Assembly: GCA_005281725.1 (NCBI GenBank)
Contig: SSBO01000001.1
Coordinates: 5,192,399-5,256,398 of the forward strand
Direction of reading: 5' to 3'
DNA from: Wuchereria bancrofti
Taxonomy: Eukaryota; Nematoda; Chromadorea; Rhabditida; Onchocercidae
Length of the DNA: 64,000 nucleotides
The translations under genes and the position numbers were made by a program. Shown piece after piece: positions 1 through 13,100 of this stretch. The stretch's first letter is position 1, and the number at the start of each line of letters is the position of its first letter. The notes beneath the pieces are model-generated. The model ran no database searches. It was not told where the DNA came from and saw only the letters and a list, made by a program, of their open reading frames with translations.

Positions 1-2202
1 AGCGTATCACTGATGCGATGCAATCAATGCTGAGAGATTTGTCAGAAGTTGGTAGCAGTTATGCCAATGCAGCTAAGGTTTGAAAACTACATAACAATGA
101 CCTTGCTTTTTGAATTTAATTTATAAAACTTTATAGTGGTTAGTTTTATAATTTTACATTTCATTTCAGTTTAATGCAGAAAACGGAGTTGAGAGACCGT
201 ATGATGAAGAACTGTTCGCACATGCACGAATCTGCATATCAAAATTAAGCACTGATTTCAAATCAACGCTTCAGGTATCTTTTTGCTCTTTTTTATTTGT
301 TATACTCTTATTTTAGGGAGTGTCTAAAGTTTTTTAAATTTTTTCAATAAAATCATTTTAGAGATATGATAATGGAAATTAAGCTTTAGGATTTGTTACT
401 GTTGGGAATTATGTTTTGTTTCAGAAAATGTCAAGCTTAGAGTCGGGTTCTGGCGATGTAACACAGAGACTTGAAAGCACCGAAAAAGACTTAGCTGATT
501 GTCGATTACTTCTGCAACAAAATGAGGCGAAAAATAAATCATTGCAGGAAACAATTACAGCACAAGAAAAAGTGAAACGTCAACTTGAAGAACAGGTAAA
601 TGCCTTAATCCCAAAAATCATCTCAACTCTATTGAAATTCTTGAAATGTTGTTAACAATGTTTTTTTTTCACTTTGTATAATGAATGTTTGAGAAGAAAA
701 TTAAGGAACACGGGTTTAATTTGGCTTGAAATTTTTGTTTGTTTTGCTTTCGCGTTTTATGTTATTTTAGGTAGACATGTTGAATGAAAAATTAGCTGCC
801 GCAGGTGGTGAAGCTGTACAAATAAGCGATGAAGCAAAAGAGCAACATGCCAAACAAGTTGCTGCACTAAGAGATGAAATAGCCGAGAAAAGCCGTAAAA
901 TTGAGGAATTAACTGTCAGTAGATTTCTTTGCTTTACTTTCATCTATATGTGTATATCTGATCAATCGAGTGTATGTGGGTGATGGTCCGTTTCAGGCAT
1001 TATTGCAAGATTTACAAGTCGCTAAGAATCAACTGCAAGCAGATTACGAAAAACTGAAAATGGATGAGCATGAACAAGAAAAGCGCATTAAAGAATTGTC
1101 TGGTTTGTCCGAGAAACGGGAGCAGGCGAAAAGTGACCTGAAAGGCATCATTTTTTGATTTTAATATTACTTCCGATGATTTCAAATTTTAAAAAAAGAA
1201 GAAACCATTCAATATTTGGAATAATTGCTCAAATGTTTTTGAAGGAGTGCATTTTTGTCATTTTTAGGTCTGGAGGAAACAGTTTCGAAAGAGCTGCAAA
1301 CGTTGCACAATCTTCGTAAAATGTTTGTGCAGGATATTGGACAGAGAATTAAACGAGCACCTACAAGCACGGAACCAAATGAAGACGAGTATATGTCATC
1401 GCCGGCTCAAAAACAAAAGATCGCTTTCTTAGAGAACAATTTAGACCAGCTAACCAAAGTGCACAAACAGGTTGATGAAGAATTTTATTGTTTAATGTTA
1501 CCGTTTAATCTGAATTTTATCATTTAATTAAGAAATAAGAAAAAATCTTATCATCACTAATTCTAATTCCGATTGAACTCTGTATTTGCTGGGACTCTGT
1601 ATTTTTGCTCACATAAAACTCGAAATCAAAAGAAAAATTTTAAGCTTGTGCGCGACAATGCTGATCTACGTTGTGAGTTACCAAAAATGGAAAAACGACT
1701 CCGTGCTGCTATGGATCGTGTGAAGAGTTTAGAAACAGCGCTGAAGGAAACCAAAGAAAATGCTATGCGAGATAGGAAAAAGTTAGTAACTAAGAGATGT
1801 TTGTGGACTGGGATATCTTTCTAAAAGTTACAGGAGCTTATATTTTTAGGTACCAACATGAAGTTGAAAGAATCAAAGAAGCTGTACGTCAAAGAAATCT
1901 TGCCAGACGAGGTCTTGCTGCCCCTCAGATTGGTTAGTCTTTTATCTGTTTCATTATTCAGTGGTAAAATTGATTCAATGAAATCTTGTAATTATGTTTC
2001 AGCGAAACCAATTCGTCCTGGACAACATTATTCGCCACTGGGTACGACAATGTCGGTGTTGACTTCAGCAACGCAGAGTTCCATACGAGGAGCGAGTCAG
2101 TCAGTGAATACCAGTTCGGTGAATAATGGTATGTTTAATGGTGAATACAAATACCAGATTAAGGGACATGGTCCTGGTATTGCACTTGAGTGGACTCAGT
2201 AA
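1..2202 (+). CDS. unc-116: Kinesin-1 heavy chain, C-terminal part (5' end outside window)
   Basis: This is the stalk and tail of the microtubule plus-end motor kinesin-1 (KIF5/UNC-116), which carries vesicles, mitochondria and other cargo. Exons: 1-77, 170-274, 425-595, 771-914, 997-1144, 1268-1470, 1645-1781, 1850-1932, 2003-2202; all phases join, giving about 422 residues. Most of it is heptad-like coiled coil rich in E, K, Q and L. The conserved tail is clear: [20 protein letters not shown], then [19 protein letters not shown] and a basic region ending in QIAKPIRPG, which contains the IAK autoinhibition motif. That motif is split by the intron 1933-2002. The intron 1145-1267 starts with GC, not GT. 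The motor domain lies upstream of the window. Identification is by family resemblance and is very secure; only the end after the IAK motif is divergent. Confidence 0.95.
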
Positions 2203-2974
2203 AATCGAAAAAACCTAATGAATTGAATCGGTCTTCGTCCTGACGATTTTGCATTTTTTATTTATGTGGATTTGTTAGGTCTTCATTATAACTTTTCCGT
2301 TATTGCTAAAAAATAACAATATATCCCAAGCTTTCTTTATTAAGATAGCTTGCATATAAGAAGGTGAAGAATTGTCTGCTTTACTCATACTTGTATAATT
2401 TTCTGAATCTGAATCTTCTTGAGTAAGTTAAAGAATGATTATTTATCGGTGCTTCATTTATTGGTATTTTTAGCTGCTTGAAAAGCATACATCCACGATA
2501 TGGTTTATTTCTAATGAAATAATTGCTGTGAAATGCATCCACATGTTGTCTACATAATGGAACAAAAGTAAATTTTGTGAAAAAACCTATGTGATATATA
2601 ACTGTTAGCTTTTCCTTTCTTTGCAATTTTTTGTTTATAATCCGTGTGAATTTTCTGTGCTGAATTTTATAAAACTTTTGCATGGTTTCGACCATTTTGC
2701 TTCAATTTTGTGATTCTGAAATTTAATGTGCATTAAGGAATCATCAAATTTTGGGAAGTATCAGGTTATGATTTTATGATTGCTATTTAAATTGAAATGC
2801 TTTGACTTTCCATGATTTATTTGCTGATTAAACTTTTGATTATTTCTTAATGTTAATGAGGAAAAAGTTATCAACTATACAAATCAAAATTGCCGTAATG
2901 GATTTTAAAAAAAAGGAATTGAATTCTTCGATTAGTAATGAATTTTTTTTCTTTTTATATGATCAGCTTCTGTG
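2203..2974. other. Intergenic, kinesin to ZC3H10-like gene
   Basis: AT-rich sequence containing the kinesin 3' UTR and the promoter of the next gene. A reverse-strand open frame at 2381-2695 has no splice context or recognisable domain. A probable spliced-leader acceptor (ATATGATCAG) lies just before the ATG at 2975. Confidence 0.6.
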
Positions 2975-5242
2975 ATGCCTCTTGCACCTTCTGAATTGGT
3001 CGTTTGTGAGCGATGCAACAGTAAGGTTCTAAGGGATTTAATTTTCTTATTAGTCATTCGCTTGATTGATGTATTATTGTGTTTCTCGTCATCGTTAGTC
3101 ACTTGTCACAGCGTGATGCTTTCTCAAGCAATCTTTTTTTATCTGAAACTTCTAATTCGTTTGCTTCTGAGTTTACTCATGCTCGCCTCTACTGTAATCT
3201 CAACTTTTTAATCTCATGCACATTTTTCGGATATATTTTTATCAGTGTTCGAAAATTGTCTTGTTGCTCTACAATTATCTACTAACACGATAAAGGTGGT
3301 TCAAATGTAGTACTTGTAAATGCTGCTTATTTTCACCACGGTTGTGTTGATGTTCGCTTTTCATACTTGTTTCCAGCTTAATTTTATTTTGTTTCATTCT
3401 TTGTTAACTTTGATCGGAAAAAGAAGTTGGTTCTACTACCAATAAATTTATGTTTTTCTGAATGAAATCCGAGTCCGTTTTCGAACCGAGATCCAGTTAT
3501 GTTTATAATTAAGCCACTCACTGTATTATTTTGAAATAAACTGAGACGGACTGTCATGCCGTATAACAGCTGTTAAGCAAGGGATGAAGTTATCAACAGT
3601 TTTCTTGATTCTATCCGTAGCCTAAGTGGTATGTCGCTGGAGATATTTAGGTTGGTTGCTCTTTGCATGAACTATGACAGTTCATTAACCAATAAAAATA
3701 ACTTGCAATATGTCATACGGATAAACCAGGGAGTGATTCATAGCGGAATTAGATGTAACAATGGAATCCCTCAAGTTGGTCTACTGTATTCCAGTAGCGA
3801 GTAGTGATCAGCAAGGAATGTCCCATGAAGAAAGCGCACAAATGAATGGTATGAAGAAACAATGTGAATATCTTCACGGCGATACTAAAAAGATAGGAAG
3901 AAACAGTAGTGATAATGCGGAGGAAACCTCAAATAAACTACAAATAAATGATGATGGTGACACTGGGACAGAAAAAGGAGAGTCAGTCGAAAGAAATGAT
4001 GAAGATGAAGGAAAAGAGCTTGTTCGAGAGGATATCTGCAGGTTAGCTTATAGCATTTTATTAGGACGTTTGAGCTGCGTCCATAAAGAGGATTGGAGAA
4101 ATGAACATAGAACAACTGTAATATATCTATACCTACATATTATATATCTTCGCATTTAATAGTGGACATTCTTCAGCTTCTTAGCTTCTTAATTACAGAG
4201 ATTTCTTAAATAATATGTGCAATCGTGGCTCAAGATGTAAATTTTATCATCCTCCGAGTATTGTTCGACAGCGAGCTTCACAGCAAACACCAGAAGGCAT
4301 CGAATATCGCTTTTGCATTGACTATCAGGTAAATTATTATTTGATGTTGATATGGAAGCGATCTTAGAGTCAATTTGTTTAATATTTATTGATGAATGGA
4401 TGGATCCTTAAGGCAGGAAAGATACTGGATGAAATTAGCTATTAAATTCGAGCCATACCGTTTATTGTGAAGAAGTAGCTGTCATGACAGTTGGTGCGGT
4501 ACTAGAAAAATGAAATGTTTTTGCAGGATAGTTCGTTTTCGAGCCGAAATCCAGATCATAGAGTAGGCAAAGGAAGCACTCAAAAAGTTAATGCAGCGAT
4601 GTGAAATTTCAGAATCGTGGCTGCCATCGCGATAATTGCCGCTATATTCATGCGCATCGGGAGGATGTTGACCGTTACAAAATGACAGGGGAGGTGACGC
4701 TTAATTTAGCGCGTGAAATTGCTGCGGTTTATAATTGCGATACTATCAATGCGATACCATTTTGTAAAGAATATCAAACAGGCTCATGTTCACGCGGTGG
4801 ACAGCGGTGTCGCTACTGGCATATTAACGTTGAGGAAGAGCGTGAGCGACGCCGCCGGATACCACGCGGCATGCCGGCTTCTGTATTGCCATCCTTAGCG
4901 CGAGGGTCAAGCCTAGCATTATCTTACTTTGCTTACCCCAGTCGTCGTTCCCATCCATATGGAATTACTGATGCATATGCTAAGCGTGCGCGTTACGATT
5001 TGGATGATGACTACATACGCGATTTGGAACGTAGAAATGCAGAGTTAAGTAAAGAAGTTGAGGGGCTTAAACGTGAGCTTACGCGTGAGCGTGAACGATA
5101 TAGTGATCTCTACGCGTTATTTCGCCAACGTACTACCATTACAACAGCACAGCAAGACCCCGCTAATGCTATTCCTGTCGGCGCGGCGTACTACCAGTCT
5201 GCATCATCAACAGGATGGACAGATACACAATGGACTCATTGA
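2975..5242 (+). CDS. ZC3H10-like triple CCCH zinc-finger protein
   Basis: Probable RNA-binding protein of the ZC3H10 family. Exons: 2975-3020, 3795-4041, 4199-4328, 4613-5242 (about 350 aa). The core is three CCCH fingers: CRDFLNNMCNRGSRCKFYH (C-x7-C-x5-C-x3-H), a second from FCIDYQ to CRYIH (C-x7-C-x4-C-x3-H) joined across the intron 4329-4612, and a third from FCKEYQTGSC to CRYWH (C-x7-C-x6-C-x3-H). Downstream is a coiled coil (YIRDLERRNAELSKEVEGLK), the same order as in vertebrate ZC3H10. An acidic, Ser/Asn-rich stretch precedes the fingers. Fingers and last exon are secure. The first exon (MPLAPSELVV...) is inferred from a strong GTAAGG donor and a phase match to the acceptor at 3794; the alternative is a start at the ATG 3761 or 3819. 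Confidence 0.82.
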
Positions 5243-7158
5243 TTTCCACTCTCCTTTCCCTATTTATTCATGATTTTTCTTATTCTATCTTGAATTCAGG
5301 TTAACCCTCGTGCAATTCTTTTTTATAGACGCACTTGAAATCCGGTGAGTGCAGCTATTTATCCCTTCTGTTTTGTTCTCTCAAAAAAGAGCATCGATTA
5401 CAGATGTTCTTTGAGGAAGTATTTTTGTAATTGTAAATTATGTATGTGATACAGAACAGGTACTATCGGTACTATTTTCTAGGTAATATTTTGGATGAGC
5501 GAAGAAGAAATTGTCGTACATTTCCTATTTTCTTTTAAATCAAATCCATGCTTTAAAGTATCAGTCTTTGAACTTCTTGGGAGAAGATATGAAAAAAGAA
5601 TAGGTTCACCTCCCAAATTATGTAGTGTTACGTCAGGTGAGAAATAAAAGTTCTGAAAAGAGGATGTATTATTTTCCTGTCTTGCTTTCCGCACCCGCTT
5701 TACATCTGTGAAGTATTGAATTTTCATTAGTTTTACAGACCTCATAGTGATAGTGTATGTAAAGATCACTTACCAACAGGGTGCATACTGTGCTGCTGCG
5801 TTTTTGTCGTAGTCTATTTTGGACCACATTAGAAGAGTAATGTGTGGCAAGCACCTCCCTTTTTAATTACACTTGGCATATTTCTTGATCCTTTTTTCAG
5901 TTGTTGTGCTTTATTCTGAGCCATGCTTTCCAGTTTGCTGCGCGCATTTTTTCCATTGAAATGCAAACTTTCCACATGTTTCTGCTCTTTCCCGAAAATT
6001 GCAAGCGAATTTAATAAATTGTTTAAACATAACGTAGTAAAACATTATGCGTTGTGCCTAATTGCTGCGAGTGAGTCATACGCTTCGGTTATATTTGTGA
6101 CCTTTTTGAAATTGTTGGAAAATAACCTATGATTTAATAACTAATGACAAACTAACAGAATCTTGACATGGGTGGATTGATGTTGTGATTAATTTGTTAG
6201 CTTTATCAAGTTTCGGCTGGTAAAGTTATAACAGTAAGAGATCTACGTGTACAGTCAAGAAACCGCAAAAATTCTTTGAGTTTTCCAACTTTTGAGTTGG
6301 AATCAGTTGCTAGTCTTTGATTTTAATTTGAATTAAGTTGTTCATAATCAATAATAGTCTTGAAGGAAGACTACGAGTGATTGCAAGTTTTTCTCGCTAA
6401 ATTCCAGGCAGAAGTAATATTGTAGGTGCATCACTATCTGATGCACAGTATTCTTTATTTTCATCTAGACAAACGGAATATTTGTTGGGAAGATACTGTG
6501 CAGTGAGTGGTTGTGCGCATAATTCAAGAAACAACTGATAGTCTGTAGTTCGGTATGTGCTTGTTTTCAGTTCAAAAGTAAGTAGCATAAAGAAGATCCA
6601 AGAAGAGAATTTATAATTTATAGCTTAAATAATTTAGTAGTTTTATCATTTACATGGTTATAAATAAAGAAAGGATATTCACTACTCCTCTCTATTTTAC
6701 TCAGATATCACATAAAATGTATCAATGAACAAACGAGAAGTAATAGAATGCTTCAGTTTTCTTGTTAACTTCCTCTTATATTTTGTTGAGGAATCGTATA
6801 AATCAACTGATAAATTGAAATTGGTTTCATTTTAAATCTGATATTACAAATTTTATTTTATTTTGCAATTGTCATCAAGTGCAGAAAACAGTTATTATGT
6901 CTAGATTTAATTAAGAGAATGTGTCGTAGCGTAAGCCTTATGGTCTTTAAAGAGTACTTACGATCTTTACTGAAATAATTATGTATTGGAACTCATAAAA
7001 ATACATGCGATATCAATTATTTGCTGTGATTTGCTTTACATTAATTTCAATATTGCTTTGTTATCTTGATGTTTGTTGATTGATTTTTTTCCGTGTAACG
7101 TGCTGGTTATTTGATTTGTATTTACGGACAAAATGACTTCATGTTGCTTGTTTTATAG
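5243..7158. other. Intergenic, 1.9 kb
   Basis: No convincing coding exon, RNA gene or repeat on either strand. Short open frames (for example 5479-5769 on the reverse strand and 5923-6132 on the forward strand) lack splice-site support and have low-complexity translations. It should hold the 3' UTR of the zinc-finger gene and the promoter of CWF19L2. Confidence 0.55.
7151..7158 (+). promoter_or_regulatory. Probable spliced-leader acceptor of CWF19L2
   Basis: TTTTATAG directly abuts the ATG at 7159. A splice acceptor with no upstream donor-linked coding exon and zero leader is typical of nematode trans-splicing. Inferred from sequence only. Confidence 0.55.
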
Positions 7159-10100
7159 ATGTCGCGCTTTTTGAAACCTGTCGATTATAACGATAGTGAA
7201 GATAAATCTCGCTTAGTTAAAGCAAGACCAATTGATCCGAAGTTCGCTCGGAAATTAGGCAGTTATGCCGCTGGCAAAGATTTTGTTACCGGAAGTGTGC
7301 AGAGAGGTATTGAGATCCTTAATTGTTATTAATTTGAAATCAAATATCGATTTTTGCCTTTCTAGTTATAAAATTTTTTCCCAAGAACTCCAAAATTTTT
7401 GCAAGATTTGTTTTGGCAGAGTCTGTTTTTACTCTGGAGCGTGAAATAAAGCTTTGTGGAACTTGCATCCTGCGTTCAGGCTTTTTTTTATATTAAAAAT
7501 ATTATAAATGTCTTTTTTTGTAATTTCAGTAATATTTTAGAAAGTAATGTAAAGATGGAGAACAGTCCAAATGCTGGCGAAATAAGGGAAGAAAAAACTG
7601 GATTAGAACAACGCAATAAACTTGGTGCAAAGATATTAAAAGCGAAGCTACAGGGAAAAGTGGTATGTTCTCTTAAAATCGAAGTGTTTTTACATAGGAA
7701 CAATTTCAGGCAAATATGATATATCCGCAATCTCCAGAACTTAGGAAAGTGGTCGTTATTATTCAGCGAAACACTCTAAAAATTTGCAGTCTCTGATAGA
7801 AAAGTTGGAGAAACAGTTGCATGCTTTAACGGAAGATGGACCAGGCCATTCTTCGACTTGTAAAATATTGTTTAGAACTGATGGAGGTGATGTGCGGATA
7901 CCTGTTACTATGAAACAAGAAAGAAAGGTTATCTTCCAACCTTTTTTAATAGATTAATAAAATAGATAAAAGTTCGATGAATTGACTTATATTTTTAGGA
8001 GATATAAGTAAAAATTAGTTTTCATATCAACGATTTCATGATGCTTTTTAATATGGTCTATACAAATAGTAAGCATGGGTAGTTTGTTCGCTGTGTTCTC
8101 TTTTTTTATCGACAATTTTAAAGTCGAACTGAAAATATTTGATAAGATAGTTACAGTAACATGCAGTATACATTCAGGATTTAAAAAGTCGTGGCAAAAT
8201 TGTGACAACTTATCATGCCGACAAAAGTATCTATGATATGGTAGCTGAAGAAAAAGAGACAACATCCGCTGGTCATATTTTTAATGCTGTTAAGGTTAAT
8301 TTTAATTAACGAATTTTGATACCACTCATTTTCTGTTGGAATACTCAAATACCATTGATGTCACTTACCAATTAGCTTATAGAAATAAAAATAGCGGAAA
8401 AAAGGATTTGTGTATAAATGATAATGTTTATGCTTCTTTTTTAATATGCAGGCCGCAGCGAAACATCGAACGGAAGAAGAGTGGGTCATTGATGATGCAG
8501 TGATGAGCATTAAGCGGTCACGGATGAGAGAAGAGAAAGAGCAGAAGAGGAACCGAAACAGTCTAATAAAAGGTAAGCTTATTTTTGCTTTATCTCTAGT
8601 GTTATAGGATCTACGAATATTACTGATAATGATTCAACAGCCTTTGTCATTATTATTTCCCATCGTTGAACTGTACCGATTGATTCATTTAAGCAGAACA
8701 AATGTTCACTCACGACGATTATTATTCTTAAAAAATATTTTGAAATAGATTTCACGGTGTTCAACAATGACCTACTATTTGTGAAATGAAATTATGATAT
8801 GTTTCAATGAAAATTTTGGACAGGTAATCATCAGTATGTTGTAATAGAGATAACAGGCATAAACTATAACTATATGAATATGCAAAATCCATAGATGAAG
8901 GCGCTTAAATACTCCACAGCTATTAGCTATGACAAAAGAAACTGGGCGGGATCAGAATTTAGGAGAGGGACAGAAGAAAATGCTGTGAGTGAGAAATGAG
9001 AATGAAAGAACCGGAAAACTATTTTTGTTGATAATACGGAAGCACCAATTTCGTGTATTTTAAGTGCGAACTTAATGTTTAAAGCTTAAGTTTTTTTCTA
9101 AGCACAGCGTTGAAGGCATTTAAGTGCACAGAATAAGGTTCAAAAATTGATTTATGTGCATTTAGAAAGAACTACATCTTACTATCTTTTGTAAATTTTT
9201 ATGCTAGAAACAAAATGGTGCATTTTATGGAGTTTCAAAATGTATCTTGATTCGATATTTTTAAACTATGGATATTGAGAATGGTGAGATTCATATTAGT
9301 TTAGAAAAGCAATAGCTTTAACCAATTATTTTTATGGTAAGATTCATAGATCTGGCGAACATGTTAATACACATAAAAATATATCCTTTCATCGAGAAAG
9401 TTTCGATGTTTCGAAATCCTCAATTTTGCCTCCTTAATGTCACCTTAATCCTTGATTCTAACGTTTAGCATCATTGTCGATGAAATAGATTGAATTGGTC
9501 CACTTTTGACAATTTCTTTAGAATTGTTATCGCATCATCCTTTGGTCTTTCCGACGGGTTTTCTTCTGTAGTTTAGCGAGATATTTTTTCAATTTATTTT
9601 GTGTTTATCATTTTGCTGAATTTGAGTTTGAATTAAAATACTCTATCGTAAACTGAATTAGTGTCAGTGAGAAAATTTATGTAAACTTCAACTTTCAATA
9701 AGCTACGATAAACTTCATACTTCTAGTAATGTATAGAGCACTCTGCAAAAGATTTTTATCTTTTCATAAATAAATAGACAGAGCAGAGATGTGTTTTTAG
9801 TACACATGAATTATTCCAATTGATTACATTAAGTCTAATAAAACAAATTGTTTTTGAAATTACTCATTTATTCATCATCCGTCAATTAGCTGTCTAATAT
9901 GACTTATTTCTTACCAAATCTAGAAAAACAAGTTAACAGTGTTCATTTCTTAACCTGGCTATCAGCCTTTGTCTGTTGAGAGGTGTATTTTCTGCATTAC
10001 TGCAGACTGATATTAGAAATTAATTAATGGTGCTTTGATGAAGATAGAATTCCGTAATAGTTAAAGATTCTTTATAGCGAATCATTGGTTGTTATGGGGG

Positions 10101-13100
10101 TCTTGGCTATTTTTCATGAGCTATTATTATGACTTCTGAACATTTTTTAAAATCAAATTTCTTCAAATGAATTGGAAGATTGTAATCAAAAGATCTCTTT
10201 ATTTCTCTTTTTCGCTCTTTTTTTTATCTTGATTTGAATATCTTACTGCAAAGTATCAGCAATACTAGTTGAACAGGCTAGAGCGAATGGAGTTAATCAT
10301 CATTAGTTCTTAATCATTCGCTTATTAGGTCGGAGATCCTCTATCCCATTCATCTTTTCGTTTAAATTTCGACATGTTGGTTACTTAATGAATTGGTTAA
10401 TGTCTGGAAGAGGGAGAATATTTGGGAAGATTGTTTAAGATGAATGAGCCTGGATGAAATACCATTCTAGATTCCTGGTGTCTTAATCACATCTATACTA
10501 TATCATTTTTTTCCATTACATTAGTTGGAACCAAAGGATAAAATTTTGACGTGATTTTTTGTTTTCCGATATTCGTCTTACCTGCATTAGTTTCCTCAAT
10601 CCTAATATTAAAGTTTTTTTTTTAGTTTTAAAAACTAGCTTACCAACGTCATTAACAATATCGTTCTCTGCTCGACACTGAATATTTTCAAAATAAGCAG
10701 CTTGTTTAAACGGTCGCATGAGGTTGGGATTGTCCAGCTGAGATTCACTTAACAATTCACAAAAACCATTCCTCTAAAAAATTTCGTTACTGTTGGCTAA
10801 AACATGATTAATAGAAAGATGAAAAAAAAAACCCGCCAATCATTTTTTGTATTCGAAAACTTGGGAATATAAGTAAGAGTTATCTATGATTTAATAACTT
10901 TTTATTTTACTTTTAAACTAATAAAATTTCCTCATTAGCCGTTGTAAAAAAAATATAATACTGAAGTCATTTGTTAGATTTGGTTAAATCCGATTTTGAT
11001 ATGTTTTTTTTTTTCGTTTGTTGAATGGAAAAAAATAGAAACAGTTTAAATTAACCTGAAATGCAATTATGAATAGACATTACTCTCTCCTAAATATAAT
11101 AGATGTACAGATATAAACAGTTACGATGAACAGAGGGAAAAAAGAGAAAGTTAAGACAAAAATTTATTCATTTCGAAGTTACTGACTTATCTACGAACAG
11201 TAGATTTTTTGAACCTCGATTGCCTTATTTTCTGTAAATTTGGAAAATTCACTGTTGGAGCTTGCCTGAAACGCCATAGGTGCGAAGAAATTAACTGCAA
11301 CACATTTCGAATGTTTGATGCAGTTATCCAAACATTCCACATGCTTCAAGACACCGATGGATGCGATCATCGGTCCGAAATATGCATATTCCGGTATTGC
11401 TTCACTTTCGAGTCCATCTGGACATTCTGCAAGCAAGAACATTTTATCCCTGCTGAACTTTAAATCCGTAGGTTCAAAAATGTCCTCTATCGGAAATTCA
11501 GGAAATTATAAGATTATACTGAAACTATAATCTTATAATTTAGAAAAAAAATGAAGTATCGTATTAGGAATGAACATTGGATATAGAACAAACAATTAAC
11601 TATATGTTTCAGTGTTGTATTTTATTGGACGAGGGGTTCACATGAGACTGTGTTGCAACTAAATAAACAATCAGAAATAGGACTAGACTAACCTCTGATG
11701 AGGCCGAATTATTTCAGTTAATTCTCACAGTCCTTATTAGAATAGTCTTTGATTACCTAAAGAACTAGGTGACTAACCGGGAATATCATAAATAACATCA
11801 TGAAATGGCGGTGATCGAACAGTATTCATGTATGCTCTTGAATCGCCAAACCATTCGGTGGTAGCCCAAGTAAATATCGGAATACTGGCAATCAAAAATA
11901 GGACTAAGTTCTGATGAGGCCAAATTGGATGTCTACCATTAGCTGTGCAGTGCCGACACAACATTTTCTTGGTTTATGAGAATTGAATGTCAAATTCAGG
12001 AATTAATGGAATGGACCGCTACTGCCATAAATTCCACTCCTTAACAAACGTTGTTTTCGCTATATTACTACTGATGATGTCTGTCAGTTTTAATGGTGAC
12101 GAAGATAACAATATTGATGTTGGTGACCGTGATCGTCTTTTTCCTTTCTTTTCTTTCAAGTCAATTCTTCATGCAACGACAAATCTCTCATCATGAACTA
12201 TTTTCGTTTTCCCCCATTCTTTCCTCCTCCTCTTCTTTCAATTCCACTCATTCAAAACTGTCGTGAGTTTACATAATTTATGTATGTGTAGTATGTAACA
12301 CTCGTCTATTCTCAGTGTTTCAAAAAGACATTAGGAAAGTTTTTGTGCTAAGGAGCTTGCTCTATACGGAAAAATTATTTGCTTTAATTGTATCGATTTT
12401 GAAATAATTGAACTGATAACTACCAATAATAATGAATGTACCGGTAATAAGAATGCTGAGAACAAATGTTCATGAGATGAGATGGCGCTAACTGAACCCA
12501 TCCTACGGAATTTTCTGTCTACCTTACAAAAGACCCGGAAAACACAGATCATTAAACAATTACGCAAAGTTCGCTATCAAAATAAAAAGAAGAGAGACTT
12601 TTATCTCACTAATACTTGCCATTACTTTCTTGGGTACAAAAAAACCTTCTACGCTGAAAATTGCAACTTTCGCCTTTATTGTCATATTTTAGTGGATTTG
12701 GAGAAAGGATTTTTTTTTTAAATGACAGTACTAATAGCATTAGCGGTTGCAAGAAAGATGAATTATAATAAATGATAGTAGCGATAATATGAAGAGTTTA
12801 GTTATGGTACTATGAAGTGTATACATTTTTGATAAAAATTTTTCTTGTCCTACCTACAGCAGTGTATATTTCCTCATATATTGGCGTTGTTAAACCTTAC
12901 CGATCATCATCATCTTAAAAAATGCATTTAATGAGTATGGGCATTAGCCTGTTTGTAATGCTGTAATAAAGATGTAAGAAAATTACGTTAAAATTAGGAT
13001 AATTTTTTTGAATTTTTTACCAAAATTTTCGGTAATTCCTACCAAGTTTCTGCTAATTTTACTGCTAAATTTATTAAATTTCCACCCACATTTGACATAT

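Noticed and set aside
2381..2695. 104-codon reverse open frame downstream of kinesin
   Set aside because: Lys/Phe/Ile-rich chance-like composition, no ATG context or splice support, overlaps the expected kinesin 3' UTR.
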